Below are positions 52,148-60,166 of a DNA stretch of 64,000 bases, one piece after another; the first letter of the stretch is position 1; each line of letters begins with the position of its first letter. The notes beneath the pieces are model-generated. The model saw only the letters and a list, made by a program, of their open reading frames with translations. It made no database searches and had not been told where the DNA came from. This DNA is from Streptomyces sp. H39-S7 (lineage in GTDB: Bacteria > Actinomycetota > Actinomycetes > Streptomycetales > Streptomycetaceae): positions 1 to 64,000 of the forward strand of contig NZ_JAPVLU010000023.1 of the NCBI RefSeq assembly GCF_027158205.1, written 5' to 3'. Position numbers and translations under genes: made by a program.

Positions 52148-52786
52148 TCACCGCGCCGGCCCGTCGGGCGTGCGGACACGGAAGAAGAAGGCGGAGGCGA
52201 CGCCGCCGAGGAGACCGAAGAGATGGCCCTGCCAGGAGACGCCCTGGGCGGTGGGCAACACACCCCACAGGATCGACCCGTACAGCACCGCGACGCCGAG
52301 GCCGACGGCTATGTCCAGCAGCCGCCGGTCGACGAACCCGCGGACCAGCAGATAGCCGAAGAGGCCGAAGACGACACCGGAGGCCCCCGCCGTGTTGGTG
52401 TGGGCGGGCGCGACGAGCCAGACGCCGAGGCCGCTGGCCAGGATGATGACGAAGGAGACGCTGAGGAAGCGGACAATGCCGCGCAGCGCCGCGATGAAGC
52501 CCAGGACGAGCAGCGGGAGGCTGTTGGCCGCGACATGGGCGAACCCGAAGTGCATGAAGGCGGCCGGGATGATGTCGCGCAGCTCACCCGTCTCGCGCGG
52601 CACGATGCCGAACGTGTCGAGTGAGTGGTCCGACACCACGTCGATCGCTTCGAGCAGCCACAGCAGCCCCACCCACGCCAGCATGACCGCGGCTGCCGCC
52701 GTGACCCGCACTCCGCCGCGCAGTGGAGCCAGCCCGACACTCGCCTGCGCGGAACGGTCCGCGACCGGTTCGTAGCTGTGACTCAC
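52148..52786 (-). CDS. rhomboid family intramembrane serine protease
   Basis: A 212-residue six-helix protein. The catalytic Ser is in TNTAGASGVVFGLFG (GxSG), and the His in SWQGHLFGLLGG. HFGFAHVAANSLPLLVLG is the HxxxHxxxN region with both His and Asn positions. It cleaves membrane proteins within the bilayer; the substrate is unknown. GTG 52786 with GAGGGGG upstream is chosen; ATG 52807 would add seven residues. It is divergent from mqnM across a palindrome-rich gap. Confidence 0.9.
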   Translation of the reverse strand: MSHSYEPVADRSAQASVGLAPLRGGVRVTAAAAVMLAWVGLLWLLEAIDVVSDHSLDTFGIVPRETGELRDIIPAAFMHFGFAHVAANSLPLLVLGFIAALRGIVRFLSVSFVIILASGLGVWLVAPAHTNTAGASGVVFGLFGYLLVRGFVDRRLLDIAVGLGVAVLYGSILWGVLPTAQGVSWQGHLFGLLGGVASAFFFRVRTPDGPAR

Positions 52787-52873
52787 CGAGGCCCCCCTCA
52801 GGTCCATGTGTCCCTACCGTAGACAACGCCACCGACATCCGGGGTGGTTCCCGGCGAGTGCACTCTCCCGCCG

Positions 52874-52905
52874 CGGGACGTCCCGGGACGTCGCGGGACG
52901 TCCCG
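52874..52905. promoter_or_regulatory. two 12-bp palindromes, 20 bp apart, in the rhomboid/mqnM divergent promoter
   Basis: CGGGACGTCCCG occurs twice (52874-52885 and 52894-52905), with another GGGACGTC between them. Centre-to-centre spacing is 20 bp, about two helical turns, so two dimers would bind the same face. The pair lies between the divergent starts of the rhomboid gene (52786) and mqnM (52928), 23 bp before mqnM. A regulator is not identified. Confidence 0.55.
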
Positions 52906-52927
52906 GGCGGCCGGATAGGCTCGGCAG

Positions 52928-53602
52928 GTGGAAACGAGCCTGCGCACCCCCTGGATCGTCGGGGTCTCCGGAGCATCCGGGACGCCCTACGCCGCCGCCG
53001 TGCTCCGGGGGCTGCTGCGAGCGGGCGAGGCGGTGGACCTGGTGGTCAGCCGGGCCGCCCGGCTGACCCTGCTCGACGAGACGGGCCACGCCTTCCGGGA
53101 CGCGCACTGGCGCGAGGACCTGCGGACCTGGCTGACGCGCGGCGCCGACGGCAAGGACGGGCACTTCGATCTGGAGCCCGCCGACCTGGCGGACGTGCGG
53201 TTCTGGGCCGCGGGCGATCTCGCGGCCGGACCGTCCTCCGGCTCGTACCCGGTCAAGGGGATGCTCATCGTGCCGGCCAGTACCGCCTGCGTCGCGGGCG
53301 TCGCGCTCGGGCTGTCGAAGGACCTGCTGCAGCGGGCGGCGAGCGTCACGCTCAAGGAGCGCAGGACGCTGGTGGTCGCGGTCCGCGAGACGCCGCTGAA
53401 CGGCCAGACCCTCAAGCACCTGGTGACCCTCGACGAGGCGGGCGCGGTCGTCCTGCCCGCGTCGCCCGCCTTCTACGCGGGCGCCCGGCACATCCAGGAC
53501 CTGGTGGACTTCGTCGCCGGCCGGGTGCTGGACGCGGCGGCCGTGCCGCACCAGCTGTACCGCCGCTGGGAAGGCGAGCTCGGATCGGCCGGTTCGAGCT
53601 GA
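52928..53602 (+). CDS. mqnM: UbiX-family flavin prenyltransferase MqnM
   Basis: A 224-residue flavin prenyltransferase that makes prenylated FMN for the UbiD-type MqnL. FMN-binding GVSGASGTPYAAAVLRGLL at the N-terminus; IVPASTACVAGVALGLSKDL and LKERRTLVVAVRETPL are typical. The start is GTG 52928. It is about 100 bp upstream of the Lrp gene. Confidence 0.92.
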   Translation: METSLRTPWIVGVSGASGTPYAAAVLRGLLRAGEAVDLVVSRAARLTLLDETGHAFRDAHWREDLRTWLTRGADGKDGHFDLEPADLADVRFWAAGDLAAGPSSGSYPVKGMLIVPASTACVAGVALGLSKDLLQRAASVTLKERRTLVVAVRETPLNGQTLKHLVTLDEAGAVVLPASPAFYAGARHIQDLVDFVAGRVLDAAAVPHQLYRRWEGELGSAGSS

Positions 53603-53696
53603 CCGCCTGCGCTGATGCGCAGGCCGCAGGGTCGCGGATGCCTTAGATTCTTGTTCGCACGGCGCAATCGATGCATGAACGGGAGGGTCCAGGCAT

Positions 53697-54152
53697 ATGG
53701 ACGCGGTGGACAGGCAGCTCATCCAGGCGCTGCGCGAGAACGGGCGGGCCTCGTACGCGGAGCTGGGCCGGCTGGTGGGGCTCTCCGGGCCCAGCGTCAC
53801 CGACCGGATCAACCGGCTGGAACAGGCCGGAGTGATCACCGGCTACCGGGCCACCGTCGCGCCCGTGGCGCTCGGACTCGGCGTGACCGCCCTGGTCGGG
53901 CTGCAGCTCAGCGACGCGGCCGACCACGAGGACGTGGCACACCGGCTGCGCGACCTGGACGAGATCGAGGACTGCTGGTTCATCGCCGGCGACGACTCGT
54001 ACATGCTCAAGGTCAGGGTCGGCGACGTGGACGGCCTGGAGCGGACGATCCGCCGGCTGTCGGGAACGAAGGGCGTGGCCCGGACCCGGACCACGATCGT
54101 GCTCTCCACGAAGTGGGAGAACAGGGTCGGATCGCTCCCCGAAGAGGCGTGA
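53697..54152 (+). CDS. Lrp/AsnC family transcriptional regulator
   Basis: A 151-residue regulator. N-terminal HTH: DRQLIQALRENGRASYAELG, then SGPSVTDRINRLEQAGVITGY. The C-terminal RAM domain shows DCWFIAGDDSYMLKVRV. Such proteins bind small molecules, often amino acids. Its place between mqnM and mqnE, 75 bp upstream of mqnE, suggests that it may regulate the menaquinone genes; the effector is unknown. Confidence 0.9.
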   Translation: MDAVDRQLIQALRENGRASYAELGRLVGLSGPSVTDRINRLEQAGVITGYRATVAPVALGLGVTALVGLQLSDAADHEDVAHRLRDLDEIEDCWFIAGDDSYMLKVRVGDVDGLERTIRRLSGTKGVARTRTTIVLSTKWENRVGSLPEEA

Positions 54153-54227
54153 GTGGGGCCTGCTCGCGGGCGGGATCCGGGGGAGTAGTTTTGATCGGGT
54201 CGGAATGGCAACTAGGAGGCGGCAGGC

Positions 54228-55391
54228 ATGGACGCTGGACTCAAGCGTGAGCTGGAGGAGAAGGTCTACGCGGGTGAGCGGCTGACCCGTGAGGACGGAG
54301 TCGCCCTCTACGAGTCCGACGACCTCGCCTGGCTGGGTGGTCTCGCGCACCACGTGCGGACGGAGAAGAACGGCGACGTCGTCCACTTCAACGTCAACCG
54401 GCACCTGAACATGACGAACGTGTGCACCGCGTCGTGCGCCTACTGCTCGTTCCAGCGCAAGCCGGGCGAGAAGGACGCGTACACGATGCGCATCGAGGAG
54501 GCCGTCCGTCTCGCGAAGACGATGGAGGGCGAGAACCTCACCGAGCTGCACATCGTCAACGGGCTGCACCCGACGCTGCCGTGGCGGTACTACCCGCGGT
54601 CGCTGAAGGCCCTCAAGGAGGCGCTGCCCTCCGTCTCGCTGAAGGCGTTCACGGCGACCGAGATCCATCACTTCGAGACGATCTCCGGCCTGTCGGCCTC
54701 CGACATCCTGGACGAGCTGATCGAGGCGGGCCTGGAGTCGCTGACCGGCGGCGGCGCCGAGATCTTCGACTGGGAGGTCCGGCAGCACATCGTGGACCAC
54801 CGCACCCACTGGGAGGACTGGTCCCGGATCCACCGCCTCGCGCACTCCAAGGGCCTCAAGACCCCGGCGACGATGCTCTACGGGCACATCGAGGAGCCGA
54901 GGCACCGGGTGGACCACGTGCTGCGGCTGCGTGAGCTGCAGGACGAGACCGGCGGTTTCCAGGTCTTCATCCCGCTGCGGTACCAGCACGACTTCGTGGA
55001 CATGAAGGACGGCAAGATCCGCAACACGCTGCAGGCCCGCACCACGATGGCCAGCGGCGCCGACGCGCTCAAGACGTTCGCCGTCTCCCGGCTGCTCTTC
55101 GACAACGTGCCGCACGTCAAGGTCTTCTGGGTGATGCACGGGGTGCAGACGGCCCAGCTGGCGCTGCAGCACGGCGCGGACGACATGGACGGCTCGGTCG
55201 TCGAGTACAAGATCACCCATGACGCGGACGACTTCGGCACGCCGAACAAGCTGAACCGTGACGACATCCTGGAGCTGATCCGCGACGCCGGTTTCCGGCC
55301 GGTCGAGCGCAACACGCGCTACGAGATCATCCGCGAGTACCCGGGGCCCAACGCCGAGCGGCGCGAGTCCCCGCAGCCGATGCGCCTCTGA
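54228..55391 (+). CDS. mqnE: aminofutalosine synthase MqnE (radical SAM)
   Basis: A 387-residue radical SAM enzyme that converts 3-(1-carboxyvinyloxy)benzoate to aminofutalosine. The iron-sulfur cluster site is CTASCAYC (CxxxCxxC), within HLNMTNVCTASCAYCSFQRK. NGLHPTLPW, ESLTGGGAEIFD and a long barrel follow. The start ATG 54228 has AGGAGG upstream. A strong terminator follows at 55407, so the mqnM-lrp-mqnE run ends here. Confidence 0.94.
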   Translation: MDAGLKRELEEKVYAGERLTREDGVALYESDDLAWLGGLAHHVRTEKNGDVVHFNVNRHLNMTNVCTASCAYCSFQRKPGEKDAYTMRIEEAVRLAKTMEGENLTELHIVNGLHPTLPWRYYPRSLKALKEALPSVSLKAFTATEIHHFETISGLSASDILDELIEAGLESLTGGGAEIFDWEVRQHIVDHRTHWEDWSRIHRLAHSKGLKTPATMLYGHIEEPRHRVDHVLRLRELQDETGGFQVFIPLRYQHDFVDMKDGKIRNTLQARTTMASGADALKTFAVSRLLFDNVPHVKVFWVMHGVQTAQLALQHGADDMDGSVVEYKITHDADDFGTPNKLNRDDILELIRDAGFRPVERNTRYEIIREYPGPNAERRESPQPMRL

Positions 55392-55406
55392 CGTCCCGCT
55401 GTTCTC

Positions 55407-55450
55407 CGAGGGCCCCGGCAGTACGCGTGAGCGTGCGGCCGGGGCCCTCG
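55407..55450 (+). terminator. terminator after mqnE
   Basis: A perfect 13-bp inverted repeat (55407-55419 with 55438-55450) with an 18-base loop, 16 bases past the mqnE stop codon. Confidence 0.88.
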
Positions 55451-55518
55451 CGTTGTCGGGGCTCTCGCGATGCGGACAGCCGTTGCTGCCCTCCCGAGGT
55501 AATGGTTACGATGAACAT

Positions 55519-56037
55519 ATGACCCTTACTTTCGCTCGGGACCCCGAGCTGTCCGCCGGCCTCCGCGATGAGATCGTCCGGATCTGGACCGACGCCTCCA
55601 ACGCCGGCGGCGCGGTCGGCTTCGTCCCGCCGGTCACGGCCGGGGACGTACGCCCGGTCGCCGAGGGGCAGTTCGAGTCGGTCCGCGCGGGGACCCAGCG
55701 GCTGCTCGTCGCGTACGAGGACGGGCGGGCGATCGGCACGGTCTTCCTCAAGCTCAACACCCACCGGCTGATGCGGCACTGGTGCACGCTCGTCACGGTC
55801 ATGGTCGACCCGGCCCTGCAGGGCGGCGGCCGCGGCCGGCTGATGGTGAACGAGGCCGTCGGCTTCGCCCGCGACCTGGGCTTCGACGCGCTCCGGCTCG
55901 GGGTGCGCGGCGGCACCGGCACGGACGCCTTCTACGCCGCCTGCGGCTTCAAGGAGGTCGGTCGCGTACCGGACGCGATCCGCGTCGCCGCCGACGACTT
56001 CCGCGACGACATCGCCATGTGGCTCCCCCTGCACTGA
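55519..56037 (+). CDS. GNAT family N-acetyltransferase
   Basis: A 172-residue GNAT-fold acetyltransferase. The acetyl-CoA loop is in VMVDPALQGGGRGRLMVNEAV (Q/RxxGxG/A: QGGGRG). The final DAFYAACGFKEVGRVPDAIR is a typical closing strand. The acceptor is unknown. ATG 55519 is chosen over 22 codons of upstream open frame. Confidence 0.88.
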   Translation: MTLTFARDPELSAGLRDEIVRIWTDASNAGGAVGFVPPVTAGDVRPVAEGQFESVRAGTQRLLVAYEDGRAIGTVFLKLNTHRLMRHWCTLVTVMVDPALQGGGRGRLMVNEAVGFARDLGFDALRLGVRGGTGTDAFYAACGFKEVGRVPDAIRVAADDFRDDIAMWLPLH

Positions 56038-56048
56038 TCGTCGGGAGG

Positions 56049-56070
56049 ACATGCTTCACTGGAAGCATGT
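56049..56070 (+). promoter_or_regulatory. inverted repeat covering the DUF4229 start codon
   Basis: ACATGCTT and AAGCATGT (8-bp perfect arms, 6-base loop; 56049-56070) enclose the ATG at 56067. In RNA this hairpin would hide the start codon; as DNA it could be an operator. It lies 12 bases after the GNAT stop codon. Confidence 0.5.
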
Positions 56071-56354
56071 TCCGTTACACCGCCATGCGTTTTGGCCTCT
56101 TCGCCGCCTGCTTCGCGGTCATCTGGGGTCTGGTCTCCCTGCGGATCCTGCCGGCCGGGCTCGGCAGCTCCAACCTGCTGTGGGTCGCGCTGCTCGCGCT
56201 CGTCATCTCGGCGCCGCTGAGCTTCGTCCTGCTGCGCGGCGCCCGCGACGCCGCGTCGGCCCAGGTCTCGGCGCGCGTCGAGCGCAGCCGGTCGAACTTC
56301 GCCAAGAACCAGAGCGCGGAGGACGCGGCGGACGACGCCGCGCGCACCGCGTAA
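56067..56354 (+). CDS. DUF4229 membrane protein
   Basis: A 95-residue protein with two hydrophobic helices (FGLFAACFAVIWGLVSLRI; LLWVALLALVISAPLSFVLL) and a charged C-terminus (RVERSRSNFAKNQSAEDAAD). I recognise the actinobacterial DUF4229 family, usually found close to menaquinone genes. Its function is unknown. The start codon is inside an inverted repeat. Confidence 0.85.
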   Translation: MFRYTAMRFGLFAACFAVIWGLVSLRILPAGLGSSNLLWVALLALVISAPLSFVLLRGARDAASAQVSARVERSRSNFAKNQSAEDAADDAARTA

Positions 56355-56413
56355 CCCCGCACCCGCGTACCGCCGGGGGTCGGTGGGTAACCCTCGTCAC
56401 ACGCTTCGCCATG

Positions 56414-56448
56414 CCCCGCCGGGAACACCACGTTCCCGGCGGGGTTTT
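56414..56448 (+). terminator. rho-independent terminator after DUF4229
   Basis: A perfect 13-bp G/C stem (56414-56426 with 56432-56444), a 5-base loop, and four Ts. It is one of the few classical terminators with a T run in the window. Confidence 0.93.
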
Positions 56449-56520
56449 GCGTTCCCGGTGCCTCCCGTACCCAAAGAATCGCTTTGGGTTTCTCAAAGCC
56501 CAGGTGTTAGCGTCACGAAC

Positions 56521-57846
56521 ATGTCTCCTACATCCAGTCGCGTACGCATACCCAAGATCCCGTTCTGGGCCCAGATCCTCGGCGGCCTCGTCCTGGGTGT
56601 GCTGCTCGGCTGGATCGCCCGCAGCGGCGACGTCGCCTGGCTCGGCAAGACGCTCGACGAGATCGGCTCGATCTTCGTCCAGTTGCTGAAGCTCGCCGTC
56701 GCCCCGCTGGTCTTCTTCGCCATCGTGGTCTCGATCACCAACCTGCGGAACGTCTCCAACGCCGCCCGGCTGGCCACCCGCACGCTGCTCTGGTTCATGA
56801 TCACGTCGCTGATCGCGGTCTCGATCGGCCTCGCGATCGGGCTGCTCACCAACCCCGGCTCCGGCAGCGGCCTCACCCCGGCCGACGGTTCCAAGCCCCA
56901 GCACACCGGTTCCTGGCTGGACTTCCTCACGGGGATCATCCCGACCGACGTCATCACGCCGTTCACCGAGCTGAACGTGTTGCAGATCGTCTTCATGGCG
57001 GCCGTCATCGGCATCGCGCTGCTCCAGCTCGGCGAGAAGGCCGAGCCGATCCTGACCCTCAGCTCCGCCGTCCTCGAACTGCTGCAGAAGGCCCTGTGGT
57101 GGGTCATCAAGCTCGCCCCGCTGGGCACACTGGGCCTGATCGGCAACGCGATCAACACCTACGGGTGGGACCTGATCAAGCAGTACGCGACCTTCACCGC
57201 CGACGTCTACGTCGGCTGCGCCCTCGTCATGTTCGGCGTCTACCCGCTGCTGCTGGCCACGGTCGCGAAGGTCAGCCCGGTGCAGTTCTTCCGCGGCGCC
57301 TGGCCCGCCATCCAGCTCGCCTTCGTCTCGCGCTCCTCGGTCGGCACCATGCCGGTCACCCAGCGCGTCACCGAACGCCTCGGCGTTCCGCGCGAGTACG
57401 CCTCCTTCGCCGTCCCGTTCGGCGCCACCACCAAGATGGACGGCTGCGCCGCGATCTACCCGGCCCTCGCCGCGATCTTCATCGCCGAGGTCTTCGGCGT
57501 GCACCTGGGCATCGGCGACTACCTGCTGATCGCGTTCGTCTCGGTCATCGGCTCCGCCGCCACCGCGGGCCTCACCGGCGCCACCGTGATGCTCACCCTG
57601 ACCCTCTCCACCCTGGGCCTGCCGCTCGAAGGTGTCGGCCTGCTGCTCGCGATCGACCCCATCCTCGACATGATGCGGACCGCCACGAACGTGGCCGGCC
57701 AGTCCGTCATCCCCGTCATCGTCGCGGCCCGCGAGAACATCCTCGACCGCGACAAGTACGCGACGGCCCACGGCGCGGACATCGACGACCTGATGGACGA
57801 CGACGCGAACACCGAGCGCGAAGCGCGCGTCCCGGTCGCCGCGTAG
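56521..57846 (+). CDS. dicarboxylate/amino acid:cation symporter (DAACS family)
   Basis: A 441-residue membrane transporter of the GltP/DctA family, driven by H+ or Na+. It shows FWAQILGGLVLGVLLGW, FVSRSSVGTMPVT (re-entrant loop with serine-rich motif), PFGATTKMDGCAAIYP (family signature, NMDGT-like with DGC) and LLAIDPILDMMRTATNVAGQ. It has its own terminator-bounded unit. The substrate is probably a C4-dicarboxylate, glutamate or aspartate. Confidence 0.9.
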   Translation: MSPTSSRVRIPKIPFWAQILGGLVLGVLLGWIARSGDVAWLGKTLDEIGSIFVQLLKLAVAPLVFFAIVVSITNLRNVSNAARLATRTLLWFMITSLIAVSIGLAIGLLTNPGSGSGLTPADGSKPQHTGSWLDFLTGIIPTDVITPFTELNVLQIVFMAAVIGIALLQLGEKAEPILTLSSAVLELLQKALWWVIKLAPLGTLGLIGNAINTYGWDLIKQYATFTADVYVGCALVMFGVYPLLLATVAKVSPVQFFRGAWPAIQLAFVSRSSVGTMPVTQRVTERLGVPREYASFAVPFGATTKMDGCAAIYPALAAIFIAEVFGVHLGIGDYLLIAFVSVIGSAATAGLTGATVMLTLTLSTLGLPLEGVGLLLAIDPILDMMRTATNVAGQSVIPVIVAARENILDRDKYATAHGADIDDLMDDDANTEREARVPVAA

Positions 57847-57860
57847 CACCACCGGCAACA

Positions 57861-57892
57861 GTGCCCCCCGCCCTTTGAAGGGCCGGGGGCAC
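57861..57892. terminator. bidirectional terminator after symporter gene
   Basis: A 15-bp inverted repeat with one mismatch and a 2-base loop (57861-57875 with 57878-57892) between convergent stop codons. Confidence 0.85.
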
Positions 57893-57926
57893 CGTCATGT
57901 GCGGGCGCGTTCGGGCGGTACCACGG

Positions 57927-58472
57927 TCAGCCGGAGGCCAGGCGGAAGTTGAGGCTGCCGAAGGCTACGTGGTCGCCGGGGTGGACGCGGACGGTGCCGG
58001 TGATGCGGAGGCCGTTGACGTGGGTGCCGTTGAGGGAGCCCAGGTCGGAGAGGAGCCAGACGTTGTCCTGGTAGCGGAGTTCGGCGTGGGTGCGGGAGAC
58101 CGAGTCGTGGCCGAGGCGGAGGTCGCACACCGGGGCGCGGCCGATGCGCAGCGGCTGCGGGCCGGGCTCGGGCAGTCGCAGGCCGGGGAGCTGCTCGGTG
58201 CGCCAACTGCCGCGCAGCCGAACGGAGAGCGCCGAGAGGCGGGCGACGCTGCGCAGCAGGAGCTGCGGGGCGCGGCCGCGGGAGGGGAGGTCGGCGAGGG
58301 CGCCGTCGACCTCGGCGCGGCTGCGGGCGGTGAGCACGATGTGCATGCGGTGCATGAACGTGTCGTGGGAGATCCGGCCATCGCCGGTCCCGGCGCGCAG
58401 CACGTCGAGCGCGTGGTCCCGCTCGGTCTCCGAGGGCCGTACACCGTGGGCGCGGAACTCGGGCGACGTCAT
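57927..58472 (-). CDS. DUF1707 and FHA domain protein
   Basis: A 181-residue protein with two modules. Residues 10-65 resemble DUF1707 (RPSETERDHALDVLRAGTGD, then GRISHDTFMHRMH). Residues 95-180 form an FHA domain: LRIGRAPVCDLRLGHDSVSRTHAEL, then SLNGTHVNG. It would bind phosphothreonine peptides and so read Ser/Thr kinase signals. No kinase is nearby. It is divergent from the TetR gene. Confidence 0.9.
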   Translation of the reverse strand: MTSPEFRAHGVRPSETERDHALDVLRAGTGDGRISHDTFMHRMHIVLTARSRAEVDGALADLPSRGRAPQLLLRSVARLSALSVRLRGSWRTEQLPGLRLPEPGPQPLRIGRAPVCDLRLGHDSVSRTHAELRYQDNVWLLSDLGSLNGTHVNGLRITGTVRVHPGDHVAFGSLNFRLASG

Positions 58473-58617
58473 GCTGGGATTGTCGGCCCGTCAGTGGGGC
58501 GCTGTCCAGATTCGCGAGGTGCGGCCGGTTCCGCGCGACCTGTCGCGGTCGGCGGGCCGGGCGGGGGCGCGCCCCGTAGGCTTACTTACGGGTAGGGCTA
58601 CGAGAGGGTGGCGCGGG

Positions 58618-59259
58618 GTGGGCGGGAAGACCAAGCGGGTGCCGCGGCAGGTGCGGGAGCAGCAGATGCTCGACGCGGCGGTGGCGACTTTCGCGCGGCG
58701 GGGGTACCGGGCGGCCTCGATGGATGAGATCGCCGAGCTGGCGGGGGTGTCCAAGCCCCTCGTCTATCTGTACTTGAACTCGAAGGAAGAGCTGTTCACC
58801 GCGTGTATCCGCCGTGAGGCGGCGGCGCTCACCGAGGCGGTCATGGCCGGGGTGGAGCCGGGGGCGGCGCCGGACCGGCAACTGTGGTGCGGGCTGCGGG
58901 CGTTCTTCACGCACACGACGGAGCGCCCCGACGGGTGGACCGTGCTGTACCAGCAGGCGCGGACCCAGGGGGAGCCCTTCGCGGACGAGGTCGCGAAGAT
59001 GCGCGCGGAGATCGCCGAGTTCGTCAGGGAGCTGATCGCGGCGGCGGCCCGGGAGGCCGACTGCGCGGGCGAGCTCGCCGAGCGCGAGGTCACGGCGCTG
59101 GCGCAGGCCCTGGTGGGAGCGGCGGAGTCACTGGCGGGCTGGGGCTGCGGGCAGCCCGGCCAGTCGGGCAAGGACACCGCGGCGACGCTGATGAACTTCG
59201 CCTGGGCGGGTCTGGACAACCTCATGAACGGCCGGCGCTGGGAACCACCTCGCCCGTGA
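58618..59259 (+). CDS. TetR family transcriptional regulator
   Basis: A 213-residue repressor. HTH region about residues 12-60: QQMLDAAVATFARRGYRAAS, SMDEIAELAGVSKPLVYLYL. The ligand domain is helical. The start is GTG 58618 with GAGAGG upstream. The 3' end overlaps the convergent MaoC gene by 38 bases. Closeness to fatty-acid genes suggests a lipid-responsive regulator. TTAC-type palindromes in the fabG4/thiolase promoter (61440-61469) and a related TTAC...GGTAG patch before this gene (58580-58597) are candidate operators. Confidence 0.9.
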   Translation: MGGKTKRVPRQVREQQMLDAAVATFARRGYRAASMDEIAELAGVSKPLVYLYLNSKEELFTACIRREAAALTEAVMAGVEPGAAPDRQLWCGLRAFFTHTTERPDGWTVLYQQARTQGEPFADEVAKMRAEIAEFVRELIAAAAREADCAGELAEREVTALAQALVGAAESLAGWGCGQPGQSGKDTAATLMNFAWAGLDNLMNGRRWEPPRP

Positions 59260-60130
59260 GGTGGACGCGGTCGCCGCTGCGCAGCTCGAAGCGGGATCCC
59301 GCGCCGGCGGTGGCGCAGGCCGCGTAGGTCACCGTGCCGGGCAGCAGCACCGGCGCCCTGAACCGGGCCTGCAGGGTGACGTGTTCGGCCGCCGCCGGGA
59401 CCGCTTCGGCCGCGCAGCGGGCCACGGTCCACATGCCGTGGGCGATGGCGCGGGGGAAACCGAGCGGCTTCGCCGTCCAGGGGTGCAGGTGGATCGGGTT
59501 GTAGTCGCCCGACACCCGCGCATGGCGGCGGCCCAGGTCCGCGGCGAGCTGCCAGGTGGCGACGGCGGGCAGCCGGGACCCTTCGGGCTCCGGCGCGTCG
59601 TCGGGGCGCGGGCCGGTGGCGCCGCTGTGCCGGGCGAGGTACGTGCTGCGGTCGGACCAGACGAGCTCGCCGTCGAGCCGGGCCTCGGTGACGAGCACGG
59701 CTTCGGTGCCGCGGTGGTGCGGCCGGAGCGCCGCGGTGTGGACGGTCAGCTCGGGGCGGTCGGTCGCGCGCAGCGCGCGCCGTTGAGTGATCTCGATCGA
59801 GGTGTGCACCAGCCCGAGCAGCGGCAGCGGGAACGCCGGGTCGGCCATCAGCTGCGCCGCGAGCGGGAATCCGAGGATGTGCGGGTACGTCGGCGGCACC
59901 CCGTCGCGCGCCGCGTCGGTCGGCGTGCCGGCCGGCTGCTCGCGGGTGAAGCCGCAGACCCGGGCGTACGCGGCGAGCCGCCCCGGGTCGATCCGCACGG
60001 CGGGCAGGACCAGCCGGTCGGCGGGCGCGGCGCCGTCGCGCGGGCGCCCGCGCTTGCGGCGCGAGCCGATCGCGCCCTTGGCCAGGACCAGGGGCAGCCG
60101 CGGTGGCGCGGCGAGGGTGCGGGTGGGCAC
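59222..60130 (-). CDS. MaoC-family hydratase/dehydratase (HtdX-like)
   Basis: A 302-residue double-hotdog enzyme. The hydratase-2 motif is in VSGDYNPIHLHPWTAKPLGF with PRAIAHGMW (Asp/His active site). It would hydrate or dehydrate (R)-3-hydroxyacyl-CoA/enoyl-CoA. It follows the FabG4-type gene by 36 bp in the same operon. The set HtdX-FabG4-FadA2 occurs in the same order in Mycobacterium tuberculosis (Rv0241c-Rv0242c-Rv0243), from memory. GTG 60130 is the start. Confidence 0.9.
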   Translation of the reverse strand: MPTRTLAAPPRLPLVLAKGAIGSRRKRGRPRDGAAPADRLVLPAVRIDPGRLAAYARVCGFTREQPAGTPTDAARDGVPPTYPHILGFPLAAQLMADPAFPLPLLGLVHTSIEITQRRALRATDRPELTVHTAALRPHHRGTEAVLVTEARLDGELVWSDRSTYLARHSGATGPRPDDAPEPEGSRLPAVATWQLAADLGRRHARVSGDYNPIHLHPWTAKPLGFPRAIAHGMWTVARCAAEAVPAAAEHVTLQARFRAPVLLPGTVTYAACATAGAGSRFELRSGDRVHLTGEVVPSAGRS

Positions 60131-60166
60131 GTCGGGTCGTCCCTTCGATACGGGGGATGAGAGGCG

